In this document: one piece after another, positions 46,418 through 54,972 of the stretch
Numbering within the stretch: position 1 is the first letter of the stretch
Layout of the letters: every line of letters starts with the position of its first letter
DNA from: CAVYXA01 sp963846775
Lineage (GTDB): Bacteria > Verrucomicrobiota > Verrucomicrobiia > Chthoniobacterales > UBA10450
Assembly (NCBI GenBank): GCA_963846775.1
Contig: CAWJXB010000006.1
Span: 2,170,001-2,234,000 of the forward strand
Length of the DNA: 64,000 bases
Direction: 5' to 3'
Translations under genes and position numbers: made by a program
Notes under the pieces: model-generated
The model's input: the letters and a program-made list of their open reading frames with translations, nothing else
Told to the model about the DNA's origin: nothing
Databases searched by the model: none

Positions 46418-46470
46418 CGGAGGACGGCGATCGGCTTCGGTGCCTTAGAACCCATCATCGCGCTTTCTTC

Positions 46471-46500
46471 TTGACGCTGGCGGTGACTAATCAGTATCTG
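46471..46500 (+). promoter_or_regulatory. Possible sigma70-type promoter of the Cys-rich lipoprotein gene
   Basis: TTGACG (46471-46476) and TATCTG (46495-46500) are separated by 18 bases and lie 19 bases before the start codon. An AAGGAG ribosome binding site is at 46508-46513. Confidence 0.3.
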
Positions 46501-46519
46501 CTTTTTTAAGGAGTTACTT

Positions 46520-46933
46520 ATGAAAACTATCAGTGCATTTCTCACGGTGCTGGCGTTGACTTTGGTTTTGCTCGCGTGCGCCCAGGAAAAGAAGGAAGCT
46601 CAAATGCCTCAATCATCGGGCCAAGCCGCGGCGCCCAAGGGCACTTTGCTGGTCAAGGAGTTGCCGTCGGGCGTCGAAGGCGTCGAGCTGAAAAACGGTG
46701 CCCTCAGATTGAAGCCCGGTTTCGCCTTTGAGAAGAAGCCTCGGCATCAATTTGCGGTGGCTCGAATGAGCGGCGGCCAAGGCGTCACCCGCGGAGGTTG
46801 CGGTTGCGAGGGTGGAACATGCGATCCGGTGCTCAAGGGTGGCATCATTGTCTGCGAAGGGACTGACTGCACAGGAACCTGCGGTCTGGCGCTAACCGTA
46901 CACGGCCTCAACACGAGAATTATTGCGTTCTGA
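46520..46933 (+). CDS. Small cysteine-rich lipoprotein of unknown function
   Basis: 137 aa. The signal peptide ends in a lipobox (ALTLVLLAC, Cys about 20). The C-terminal third is strikingly Cys/Gly-rich: GGCGCEGGTCDPVLKGG, then VCEGTDCTGTCGLAL, with seven cysteines in about 35 residues. They could bind a metal or cluster, form disulfides or carry a thioether. A good ribosome binding site precedes the ATG. No known family was recognised. Confidence 0.6.
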   Translation: MKTISAFLTVLALTLVLLACAQEKKEAQMPQSSGQAAAPKGTLLVKELPSGVEGVELKNGALRLKPGFAFEKKPRHQFAVARMSGGQGVTRGGCGCEGGTCDPVLKGGIIVCEGTDCTGTCGLALTVHGLNTRIIAF

Positions 46934-46953
46934 GCGCCTTTAGCGAGGCGCTC
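46932..46953. terminator. Hairpin after the Cys-rich lipoprotein gene
   Basis: GAGCGCCT-TTAGCG-AGGCGCTC, a perfect 8-bp stem overlapping the stop codon. There is no T-tract, so it is a weak terminator candidate or a REP-like element. Confidence 0.4.
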
Positions 46954-47546
46954 GAAAACGGACGAGGCGCTGATTTTGCGAACGTTAACGCTCGGTTAAC
47001 GCGGACGAGCAGGTTATAGTGTCAAGAGACTCGGGATCATCGGCCGGACCGGAGTCGACGATCCAGGAATGAGCTGGCGGGCGGCAGCGAATCAATGAAG
47101 AACAGCGCGGCCTGTTCCCTGAGGAGCTGTCGAGAAACGTTGTTTGAAGAATTTCATGTCTTCCAGTTTAAGGAGGCGGCCCGTCGCGATAGCGACAATC
47201 CAGCATCGGGAGCACACTTTCGGCCGGCTAGCGCCAGGGAGCGTAAAAGATGTTTGGGCGAGTTCATCCAGCGCTCTTGTCGCCCGCCGGCCCCAGCAAT
47301 GTCAAGCCCCTCTCTAATCTCTAACTTCCTTGGCTCGACGGCTTGTCACGCCATAGCCATGCGTCGGCGGAAGCCTCGTGCGTAGGCGGCTGACCTCTGA
47401 TTTCTGTTTTCAGCGTTTCAGTTCAATCCGCCCATGATCCCAGCAGCGACAAGGCGTCGCGTCTGACCGCCAATTCTGCCTCCCGGGGGGTGGCAACATG
47501 CACAGACCGACCCCGGTTTGCTATCCCCGGCGTTTCTCGTTCCCAA
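46954..47546. other. 593-bp gap with repeats but no clear gene
   Basis: A 96-codon frame (47095-47385) has a repeat-like, Arg/Ser-rich translation and is not credible. The stretch gcgctcttgtcgcccgcc...aatgtcaagcc at about 47270-47320 recurs at about 50217-50255, in front of repeat copy B. Nothing else was seen. Confidence 0.4.
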
Positions 47547-48035
47547 TCACGGTACCTTGGCCTTGAAAGTCAGATTGACTTCCCATTTCTGACCGCGAAC
47601 CTCCTGCGCTCCACCCGAGGTGAGGGTGCCGGAGATCGCGCCATCCGCGTTCTTGAAGTCCTTGATGCTCAGAGGAGCGTCTCCAAACAGCGTCAATGTA
47701 TTGTTAGGCAAATCGAAGCCCGAATGAAGCACATCGGCACTATAGATTTTGCCGTCATCAAAAACCTTCACCACGATTGCATCGCCAAACTTGCCGAACA
47801 ATGCGTCAAACGTGGCCTTTGAATCTTTGCTTTGGTCCTTGGCCGTGAGGACGAGAACGGTCACGGGCTTGCCTGATTCAGGCTCGCCCTTATAGGCCGA
47901 GGCATACTTGAGCGCGGCGGCTTTGCCGGCCACCAGGAAGGTGCCGGACAACGCGGCCTGTTCCGCGGCGCCAGCCCACGGCAGGGCAACGACCCACAGC
48001 GCCGACGCGATCAGGGCGACAAGGGATCGGTGCAT
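47547..48035 (-). CDS. Secreted protein of unknown function
   Basis: 162 aa from ATG 48035 (the frame is open to an ATG at 48095). A signal peptide (MHRSLVALIASALWVVALPWAGAAE) precedes a compact domain: LSGTFLVAGKAAALKYASAYKGEP, VTVLVLTAKDQSKDSKATFDALFG, then VKVFDDGKIYSADVLHSGFDLP and SGTLTSGG near the end. The strands suggest a small beta-rich periplasmic protein. No homolog is recognised. Confidence 0.5.
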   Translation of the reverse strand: MHRSLVALIASALWVVALPWAGAAEQAALSGTFLVAGKAAALKYASAYKGEPESGKPVTVLVLTAKDQSKDSKATFDALFGKFGDAIVVKVFDDGKIYSADVLHSGFDLPNNTLTLFGDAPLSIKDFKNADGAISGTLTSGGAQEVRGQKWEVNLTFKAKVP

Positions 48036-48095
48036 CTGCGGCGTGGAGAAGACTGCCGGTTTGTGAACGGGAATGTTGGTTGATAGGAGTTTCAT

Positions 48096-48600
48096 CGGAG
48101 TGTTTTAGTTGGCGGCAGTATCCACACCCTTCCTGGGCTCAGGCAAGTCATCATTTCGAATGTCCATGTCCTGGTGTGACAGAACCGGGAATCGCCGGGC
48201 TCACGGAATTCGCGTCATTAGCCACATTTTTTCATCCAAACTGCTCCAAGCGCCGCCGCCACTCAATAGGCCAACAAATCCTGACGGGCTAGAATTTGCC
48301 TTCCTCACCGTGGCGGTGCCAATCCAGAGTTTGTCGGCGCTGCCACCGCCGTGGCATTCCCCGGTCGACTAAGCGCCCGGGAGTTAGTCGCCGAAGAGGT
48401 GCAGGCGGTAGTTGAAGGCACCAAACACGCCCATCAACGTCGTGGCCTTTTTCACCGTGGCTCACGGAAGGCTCGATCCGCGAAACTCGCGACCACGGGT
48501 TGGTGGCCGTTTTCATGGCGCGATTTTGATCGATTACGGCGCTGGAAAACAGAGAATGCCTCACTGATGAGCCAGCGCCACGCCGGCCCTCACCTATTCC
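48096..48600. other. 505-bp gap, no clear gene
   Basis: Minus-strand frames across here read poorly. A short minus-strand run near 48.38-48.46 kb (VKKATTLMGVFGAFNYRLH, then a stop) may be the end of a lost gene, but its upstream frame closes at once. Promoters for the divergent genes at 48035 and 48601 should lie here, but none was identified. Confidence 0.3.
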
Positions 48601-49251
48601 ATGCGAAACGTCATTCCGCGCCTTGGCGCCGCGACGCCCGACTGCCTGACCGCGGCTATCTACCTCGTCGCCTGGATCGCCCCCACGCAATTGGACCCCG
48701 CTCGTTTCCGAAACCTGCTGGCCGCGATCATGATCGAATTTCTCGTCCTCCACGCCAGCGCCCTCTACGGCTTTGGCATCGCCAAACGCGAGGATCGGCT
48801 GGCTCGGCGCACCTGGATTCTCGGCGGACTCACCGTCATCTATCTCATCCCCATCACGCTGATGGCCGTGCAGCTCAAGACCGATGTGCCGATCCTTACC
48901 TTCTTCTGGTTGTTCACCAGCCGATTTGCTTTCATCCTCATCCACCCGGAATCAGCCGCAGCCGAGACCCGGCGTACCGTCACGCTCTGGGTGGTTTCGC
49001 TGCTGGCCTTCATGGTCGGCACCATCGCGGTGAACAAGATCCCGCTCCCGGCCCTCGGGCTGACCCCACAATTCGTCGCTTCGCTCTCCATGTCGGGCCA
49101 CCCCAACCCAAAGGCACAGCCGCCCCAGATCACGATCGCCTTCGGCGTCCTCTATTTCCTCGTGCAAGCCGGCGCGAAGTTCCATCTCGCGGGCTCGGGC
49201 CGAGAAAAAGAACGCCCCACGACCTTCGACGATGGCCAGTCCATCGGATGA
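48601..49251 (+). CDS. Membrane protein of unknown function
   Basis: 216 aa with about five hydrophobic helices (for example CLTAAIYLVAWIAP, NLLAAIMIEFLVLHASALYGF, TWILGGLTVIYLIPITLMAV, VTLWVVSLLAFMVGTIAV, ITIAFGVLYFLVQAG). Loops are short. No family is recognised. It has the codon use of a real gene and stands alone. Confidence 0.5.
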   Translation: MRNVIPRLGAATPDCLTAAIYLVAWIAPTQLDPARFRNLLAAIMIEFLVLHASALYGFGIAKREDRLARRTWILGGLTVIYLIPITLMAVQLKTDVPILTFFWLFTSRFAFILIHPESAAAETRRTVTLWVVSLLAFMVGTIAVNKIPLPALGLTPQFVASLSMSGHPNPKAQPPQITIAFGVLYFLVQAGAKFHLAGSGREKERPTTFDDGQSIG

Positions 49252-49649
49252 TCTGAGTTATACACAGAAATAGGTTCGGCTTTGGGAACTAACCACCGCG
49301 AGTAAATCGATCCGCTCGTGAGCGCAGAGAAAATAGTGGGAGAGGGGTCAGCTTGGGCTTGCCCCGTTTTCACGGACAGGACGGAGGGAGAGCAGAGTGA
49401 ATGTGACTGGTGATCACGAGACTCGGGAGTTCGGGCCTTTCGTCTCATGCCGCCTTTTTCTGAATCCAAACCGCGCGACCGCTGCGTCATATTCATGAAG
49501 CTATGGAAACCAGCGCATGATCGTGTCGAAGCGTAGTGCTCTCGGCATTTCGCTGGGCGCGATCGTCCTTTACTGGATCTACCAGATCGCCTCGCAATAA
49601 GCGGACGCGCCGCTGCCCGCGCATTTCTCGGAGTTGATCTGGCGGATCC
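49252..49649. other. 398-bp gap, possible lost 5' end of the next gene
   Basis: A short frame 49517-49600 (ATG, MIVSKRSALGISLGAIVLY, then WIYQIASQ and TAA) is one membrane helix; in the same frame after the stop comes ADAPLPAHFSELIWRIRAH. These look like the missing N-terminus of the CPBP protein that begins, in another frame, at 49650. No other feature was found. Confidence 0.35.
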
Positions 49650-50201
49650 GTGCGCACCAAGCTTCTCGTGTTCGTTGCGCTTTTCCTACTTCTCCGTCTC
49701 GAGGGGGAAGGATTCAAAGAACTGGGCCTGAGCGGTAACCAATGGCCGAAGCATCTCGGCATGGGTTTGTTGTTCGGCCTGGGGATGTTCTTCGCGCTGA
49801 ACGTGGCGCTGGGCGCGGTGATGCAGTCGCTGCTGCCCCGGCCGGCGGGGAATGGGCCCAGGATCGTGTCGTTTTTCAATGAGCCGCGGAACCTGCTGGC
49901 CTGGCTGCCAATCGGGATCTTCGGTGGAGGCGTGGTGGAGGAACTCCAGCGGATCTTCATTTTCACCCGCTTCGAGAAATGGCTGGGGCGTCCCGGCCTC
50001 ATTCTGGGAATCGTGCTCAGCTCACTGATGTTCGGCCTGGGTCACCGCTACCAGGGGCTCGGGATCGCGATCTCGACCGCGGTCTCGGGAGTGATCTTCG
50101 CGCTCCTCTACCTGCGCCGGCGCTCCGCCCTCGAGCCGATCGCCGCGCACGCATTCAGCGACGTGCTCGCCATGCTGGTCGCAACGATGCACGTGAGGTA
50201 A
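49650..50201 (+). CDS. CPBP family intramembrane glutamic endopeptidase (Abi-like), probably 5'-truncated
   Basis: 183 aa. The CPBP motifs are present: EELQR in GGGVVEELQRIFIF (about 94-107, family EExxxR-type first motif), then GLGHRYQG (second motif, catalytic-site histidine) and AHAFSDVLAML (third). Four or five membrane helices are visible. The start is a GTG with a weak ribosome site, and a stop lies just upstream in frame. An N-terminal helix seems to sit in another frame at 49517-49646, so the gene may be decayed. Confidence 0.7.
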   Translation: MRTKLLVFVALFLLLRLEGEGFKELGLSGNQWPKHLGMGLLFGLGMFFALNVALGAVMQSLLPRPAGNGPRIVSFFNEPRNLLAWLPIGIFGGGVVEELQRIFIFTRFEKWLGRPGLILGIVLSSLMFGLGHRYQGLGIAISTAVSGVIFALLYLRRRSALEPIAAHAFSDVLAMLVATMHVR

Positions 50202-50304
50202 CGCCAACGTCATCGGGCGCTCTTGTCGCTCGCCGCCCCGGGCAATGTCAAGCCACTCAGCGTTTGAAAGCCCGGCCGTTGCTCCGCATCCGTTACGGCA
50301 GCTT

Positions 50305-50388
50305 TCAGAATTTCAGCTTTTGGCCCCCGGCCTTGCGTCCGTTCGTCAGCGGAGACTTGTCAAGATTTGTTGCCTGATCTCAATTCCC
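50305..50388. repeat. Dispersed repeat, copy B
   Basis: Copy of the element at 46336 and 51412: cagaatttcagctttt, GTTCGTCAGCGGAGACTTG, TCAAGATTTGTTGCCTGA. The 50202-50476 gap holds only this and the gcgctcttgtcgc text shared with about 47.27 kb. Confidence 0.65.
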
Positions 50389-50476
50389 AATTCCGATCAG
50401 CCCTCAACTATCATCCGTGTACCTCACAAATGTCACATCTACTGGCGTTCGTCGCGACGCTGAATAGCGTTACTTC

Positions 50477-51296
50477 ATGCGCAATGCACTTACTCGCCGC
50501 GAGTGGCTCCGTCTTTCTGCCGGCGCGCTACTATCGCTCGGTCTTTGGCCCGGCCGACTCCGCGGCGCCGACGCGCCCGCCCACCGATGATTTCACATTC
50601 ATCGCCGTAAACGATCTGCACGCGCTCGAACCGGCGTGCCGTCCCTGGTTCGATAAAGTCGTGCGTCAGATGAAAGCGAGCGCGCCCACGGCCGAGTTTT
50701 GTCTTCTCGGCGGCGATCTCGCCGACAACGGCACGGCCGCACAATTGACCCTGATCAAGGATTCGTTCGCCGCCCTCGGCATTCCTTGTCATGCCGTGGT
50801 GGGCAATCACGACCATAGATCAATGATCGATCGGTCCGCTTACGAGAAAATTTTCCCCGGCCAAATCAACTACTCCTTTACTCACCGAGGCTGGCAAATC
50901 ATCGGCCTTGATTCCAGCGAAGGAACAAAATCGAAGGAGACTCGAATATCGACAACAACTCTCAGCTGGCTCGATCAAAACATTCCCAAACTGGATGCCG
51001 AGCGCCCGACCATTCTTTTTACTCATTTTCCGCTGGGCCACCTTGTTTTCGCCCGCCCGCTCAACGCCGACGATTTACTTAAGCGCTGCTACGGGCTGAA
51101 TCTCCAGGCCGTTTTCTGCGGCCACTTCCACGGATTAACGGCACGTCCCTTCCGGAACTCGATCATCACCACCGACAAATGCTGCTCCCGTGTCCGCTTC
51201 AACCACGACGGCACGCCGGAGAAAGGCTGGTTCGTTTGCCAGGCCGTGAAGGGCGAAATCAAACGCCGCTTCGTCGAATTTCACCCGACCGCATGA
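50477..51296 (+). CDS. Tat-exported metallophosphoesterase with an apparent frameshift
   Basis: ATG 50477 opens a Tat signal peptide (NALTRREWLRLSAGALLSLG) but runs into a TGA about 35 codons later. The calcineurin-like domain lies in the next frame: FIAVNDLH, LLGGDLADNG, VVGNHDHR, ILFTHFPLGH and VFCGHFHG give the full set of metal ligands. The frames meet in gcgcccgcccacc (about 50572-50584), where one extra C would explain the break. Repaired, it is a complete periplasmic phosphoesterase of about 270 aa. The in-frame ORF start further upstream lies inside repeat B and is not real. Confidence 0.8.
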
Positions 51297-51411
51297 AATG
51301 ATTGCGAACGACTTCTTCTAATTAACGTTTCACCTGTCCGCCGTAGTTTAACACAGGCGGAACGAGTCCCTGGCACGCCAAAAGCGTTGCGACGGCGGCA
51401 CGCGGCGAAGC

Positions 51412-51498
51412 CTAATTTCAGCTTTTGTTTGAGCCGCCGTCGCGTCAGTTCGTCAGCGGAGACTTGTCAAGATTTGTTGCCTGACCCCTAATTTTCCC
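51412..51498. repeat. Dispersed repeat, copy C, at the left border of the defence island
   Basis: The third copy: aatttcagcttttg, gagccgccgtcgcg, GTTCGTCAGCGGAGACTTG, TCAAGATTTGTTGCCTGA, then cccctaattttcccc, which also ends copy A. It is in the gap 51297-51587, which has no gene. Confidence 0.65.
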
Positions 51499-51587
51499 CT
51501 CCATTTGGCCCTATTTTCGATTTTCTTGTGATATTCGATCCCATGAAATAGCGCCTACGCACTCCGCAACCGCTGATTTCCCTCAGA

Positions 51588-52226
51588 ATGTCCAAACCAC
51601 TCCTTCTTTTGTCTGGGCCACCCGGGACCGGTAAGTCGTCCTTTGGGCGGTGGCTTGAAAAGGAAAAAGGATTCCTTCATGTGGATTTCGACCACGGAGG
51701 GCTCCAGCAACACGAGCTGGAGACCTCATTCCGACTGGTGGAGTCCTCAGAAGCACAGCTTTTCATCGCGGAATTGTTGAGGAGGAAGGAACCGATCTGT
51801 TTGGATTGGGGATTCCCGCCGCGTTGCCTGTGGATTGTTCGCCGATTAATCAACGGCGGTGTTGAACCGTGGTGGTTCGATGCTGACCCGGAAATTGCCA
51901 AAAAACATTTTTTATCTCGCTGTGACGTGCCTGAGGCTGCCTTCGACGAGCAAATCGCCAACATCAAGACTTCACGAGGTCCAATAATGGAATTATTCGG
52001 CGACCGTCTCATTTCTACGTTGAACGCAGACGGAACACATGTGTCATGCGAGCAAATCTATGCCCAGAATCTTGAAATAAACCGGTCACGCCGCATTTCG
52101 ATCAACGGCCAACATTCTGAATGGCGTCTTAAGCCTCGGCGTGATAAAGATCGACATGCCGAAAAGTTCAGCGGCGGGAAAAAGGTCACCACCGCGGCAC
52201 CCCAGAAGAAAGAGAACTGTCGTTAA
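51588..52226 (+). CDS. P-loop kinase/ATPase (AAA_33 or zeta-like)
   Basis: 212 aa. Walker A GPPGTGKSSFGRWL (about 10-23) and a following HVDFDHGGLQ suggest a P-loop kinase that phosphorylates a small molecule, RNA or protein. GVEPWWFDADPEIAKKHFLSR resembles the lid region of nucleotide or zeta-toxin-like kinases. The C-terminal 45 residues are basic and overlap the methyltransferase start in another frame by about 70 bases. It opens the defence island. Its role there is unknown. Confidence 0.6.
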   Translation: MSKPLLLLSGPPGTGKSSFGRWLEKEKGFLHVDFDHGGLQQHELETSFRLVESSEAQLFIAELLRRKEPICLDWGFPPRCLWIVRRLINGGVEPWWFDADPEIAKKHFLSRCDVPEAAFDEQIANIKTSRGPIMELFGDRLISTLNADGTHVSCEQIYAQNLEINRSRRISINGQHSEWRLKPRRDKDRHAEKFSGGKKVTTAAPQKKENCR

Positions 52227-53229
52227 GGAAGACGAGCAGCTTTATCTCGTAAACAAATTAGGGAATGGGAGGACTGATCAAGTATTATTGCCATACAATC
52301 CCCTGGCAAAAACGTTTTTCAGCTCAAGAATCCCGGACCCATTACCACAAAGTTTCATATACCGTGGCTCGTGTGAGAACTTCCTGTGGCACGCAAAACG
52401 TCAACAGCAGAAATTCGACCTTATCTTTACAAGCCCTCCTTACAACCTCGGCAAGCCGTACACCAATTACTCAGATGATCGAGATATAGACGAGTATCTC
52501 GAGTGGCAAGAAGGGATCATCGCGGATTGCATCGAGTGCCTTGAAGAAAAAGGATCTTTGTGTTGGCAGGTCGGGAATTATGTCAGCAACGGACTGGTCG
52601 TTCCGCTCGACATTGAATTGCATCCGATCTTCAAGCGAGCAGGTTTGAAGTTAAGGAATCGAATCGTTTGGCATTTCGGGCACGGTTTACATTGTAATCG
52701 GCGTTTCAGCGGAAGATACGAGGTAGTGCTGTGGTACACGAAAGCAGACGATTATAAGTTCAATCTTGATCCCGTTCGAATCCCTTCAAAATATCCAAAG
52801 AAAAAACATTTCAAGGGACCGAAGAAGGGTCAGATTTCGAGTAATCCGCTCGGCAAGAATCCGACTGACGTTTGGAGTAGCGATGATGGCGCGATAGAAG
52901 ATGTTTGGGATATACCGAATGTTAAGCACAATCATGCGGAGAAGACTGATCATCCTTGTCAGTTTCCAGTCGGACTCGTGACGAGATTTGTTCGAGCTCT
53001 TACCGATCAAAACGATGCAGTCTTCGATCCCTTCTTGGGTGTCGGAACAACAGCCGCTGCGGCCGCGATGTGGAAGAGGCGGTTTTTCGGCTGTGAACTA
53101 AACAAGGAATATTTTAATCAGGCGCGCACGCGAATCGAATTAGCGGCGAATGGATTGTTGCAGTTCCGCGATCCAGATAAGCCGATTTACCAACCTCCAC
53201 AGATTAGTAGCGAAGCGATTGCCTCATGA
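52156..53229 (+). CDS. DNA methyltransferase, beta class (N4-cytosine or N6-adenine)
   Basis: 357 aa. The catalytic motif IV TSPPYNLGKPYT (92-103) comes before the SAM motif I FDPFLGVGTT (290-299), which is the beta-class order. SPPY is common in N4-cytosine enzymes such as M.BamHI-type but also in some N6-adenine enzymes. A target-recognition part lies between (about 150-280). ATG 52156 is preferred (a GTG lies 5 codons upstream). The stop overlaps the endonuclease start (ATGA). It should protect host DNA from the adjacent nuclease. Confidence 0.9.
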   Translation: MPKSSAAGKRSPPRHPRRKRTVVKEDEQLYLVNKLGNGRTDQVLLPYNPLAKTFFSSRIPDPLPQSFIYRGSCENFLWHAKRQQQKFDLIFTSPPYNLGKPYTNYSDDRDIDEYLEWQEGIIADCIECLEEKGSLCWQVGNYVSNGLVVPLDIELHPIFKRAGLKLRNRIVWHFGHGLHCNRRFSGRYEVVLWYTKADDYKFNLDPVRIPSKYPKKKHFKGPKKGQISSNPLGKNPTDVWSSDDGAIEDVWDIPNVKHNHAEKTDHPCQFPVGLVTRFVRALTDQNDAVFDPFLGVGTTAAAAAMWKRRFFGCELNKEYFNQARTRIELAANGLLQFRDPDKPIYQPPQISSEAIAS

Positions 53230-53681
53230 GTTTGAAAGTCCAAGAACATCGTAGCGGAACTAAGATTATTCCCGCTTACATCCAAGATGAAGTTAAGACA
53301 GCAATTACCAATAGCGGATCGCTGGATCGCGGCACATCTGCACGAACAGATATTCTGAGAACGCTACGGAACAAGCACGGCTGGAGTGACGAGACAACAT
53401 TGTCTGCCGATGCAAAGATATCGATTCCGGCTCGCAAAGGAGAAATCGCTCTCTGCGTTCAAACCGGCAACATGGGTAGGTTTTACGCTGATCTAATGAA
53501 GCTTGAGTACCTCTTTAACGAACAGATGATAAAAGGTGCGGTATACGTGCTGCCGTTGAAAGGACTCGCGAAGGAGTGGGGGCAAAACATTGCGAACTTC
53601 GAACGCTTTACCAACGAAGTGAAAATATTTTCCAAGATACTTCACACGCCTCTTGTGATTTTTGGAATTCAGAAAAAATGA
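53226..53681 (+). CDS. Type II restriction endonuclease, BglII/BstYI-like
   Basis: 151 aa PD-(D/E)xK fold. The stretch GEIALCVQTGNMGRFYADLMKLEYLF, then GAVYVLP and NIANFERFTNEVKIF, match the layout of the BglII/BstYI endonuclease family, which cut GATC-cored sites. D62 and Q79 fit the active site; the family Glu just before Q appears here as Cys (C77). It is short for the family (about 200 aa). It overlaps the methyltransferase by ATGA and the next gene by ATGA. Cutting specificity is not predictable beyond the family. Confidence 0.72.
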   Translation: MSLKVQEHRSGTKIIPAYIQDEVKTAITNSGSLDRGTSARTDILRTLRNKHGWSDETTLSADAKISIPARKGEIALCVQTGNMGRFYADLMKLEYLFNEQMIKGAVYVLPLKGLAKEWGQNIANFERFTNEVKIFSKILHTPLVIFGIQKK

Positions 53682-53887
53682 GTCTCCAACTGGGTCTTCC
53701 GCTTGCCGTTCGTGAAAAGGAATTGGCGGATCTGAAATCAACTAGTCCTGAGCGCAAGTACAACGTGCGATTTCAGGGAAAACTTCGTCCGTTCGACGTG
53801 TACGTCTGTGCGATTAGAATTGCCAAAATACCGTTTAGAGAACGGACGCACTCGCGCTGCTCAACAGGATTACATCGCAAAAAATAA
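53678..53887 (+). pseudogene. ParB-like protein, first fragment (frameshifted)
   Basis: MSLQLGLPLAVREKELADL opens with an ATGA overlap to the endonuclease, then runs SPERKYNVRFQGKLRPFDVYV. The good reading passes to another frame at about 53812-53818 (there LELPKYRLENGRTRAAQQDYI). The rest of this frame to the stop at 53887 is out of phase. Dropping one base in tctgtgcgatta would join the frames. It is the N-terminus of one ParB-like gene spanning 53678-54972. Confidence 0.7.
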
Positions 53888-54107
53888 GCTCGCGAAAGAC
53901 TTCTTCGATCCCTCTCGTTCTGAAAATGAAGAAGTGCAGGCCGCGCAGCATGAAATTCTGCAGAAAATGGCCGCTCATAGCGAGCCAGAGCGGAATCTAT
54001 TTAAGTTCTTTGAGAAGCGAGACCAAGAACAACCTTTGATCCTCGATTACGCCGGCTTCGTCGTGAATGGCAATCGGCGCCTTTGTAACGTACCGGGAGA
54101 TTCATGA
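53808..54107 (+). pseudogene. ParB-like protein, middle fragment (frameshifted)
   Basis: The real part is about 53812-54087: LPKYRLENGRTRAAQQDYIAKN, FFDPSRSENEEVQAAQHEIL and LILDYAGFVVNGNRRL, where VNGNRRL matches the ParB/sulfiredoxin-fold 'dGnrRl' box. At about 54085-54090 the good reading moves to a third frame (TYREIHEDSAGRFSHVD). Removing one A of tgtaacg would restore phase. The nominal start codon is inside the previous fragment. Confidence 0.7.
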
Positions 54108-54972
54108 AGATTCCGCCGGAAGATTCTCGCACGTCGATATCATCATCCTCCCGAAATGCAGCCCGAAAGATATTGATGAACTAGAGGCTCATCTCCAAGT
54201 AGAGCCGGATATTAAGCAGGAGTATGGCTGGGCCAGTCTCGCCTTGACTCTACGTCAAAAGCTGGACACCAAGCAGTATAACGAGGACCAACTCTCAGCG
54301 ATCTACGAGCTGACCAAGAAGGAAATTCAGACAAAAATTGCTCAGCTAATCTTGGCGGAAGAATACCTTGCGTCTCGCAAGAAGGAAGGACGCTATCTGG
54401 AATTGGAAAAGACCGAGTTTGCCTTTGATCAACTTCTCAAGAATCGGGCGAAACTATCGAATTCTCTTGGAAGGCAGCAGCTGCTTTCGGAAATCGCATT
54501 TCGATTGATCGACTCACCAGAGGGAGATCGCGTCTATGCATCTATCACAGATGCGCGAGAGGCCCTGCCAAATATTCGCGATGCGCTCGAAAGGGAACTG
54601 TTTAAGGATAGGCCCAAGCCCGATAGAAACGACGCTCAACAGCAGCAGAACCGCGATCTTTTCGGAACAAAACCATTAGATCCAATCGAAGCAGACTACG
54701 CCGAAACCTTTCAAGCCCTCCGCGTTGCGGAAGACGACGCAGCAGTCTATCAAGTTATACAGAACGAAATCGAAGCGAAAAAAGAGCGAGAGCGCGCAAT
54801 GCGTCGCGGGAACTCAGCGATGGATGCGATCCGAAAAGCGAATACAGCGATGACAGATGCTGTTGGCTTGCTTTCAGCGCAGACGAGCAGGCAAGGTATT
54901 GCAGAGCAACTCGACGGCATCGAACACGGCATTCAAAAGGTGCGTGAGTGGCTGGACAAGTCGAATGCCTGA
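54067..54972 (+). pseudogene. ParB-like protein, C-terminal fragment (frameshifted)
   Basis: 301 codons, of which the first six or so are out of phase with the real gene. RFSHVDIIILPKCSPKDIDELEAHLQ and YGWASLALTLRQKL continue the ParB-like core; then a long, charged helical region follows (EEYLASRKKEGRYLELEKTE, NEIEAKKERERAMRRGNS) ending in an amphipathic helix IEHGIQKVREWLDK. ParB-fold proteins bind DNA or nucleotides, and in some defence loci they cut or sense DNA. It overlaps the helicase by 8 bases. Confidence 0.75.

Noticed and set aside
47095..47385. 96-codon frame in the 47-kb gap
   Set aside because: Composition is repeat-like and part of it is shared with the non-coding stretch at 50.2 kb.
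48351..49256. 301-codon plus-strand frame
   Set aside because: A shadow of the membrane protein at 48601; the translation is Arg/Pro-rich without hydrophobic pattern.
50367..50476. Upstream start for the metallophosphoesterase
   Set aside because: It lies inside dispersed repeat B and would give no signal peptide; the Tat peptide at 50477 is convincing.
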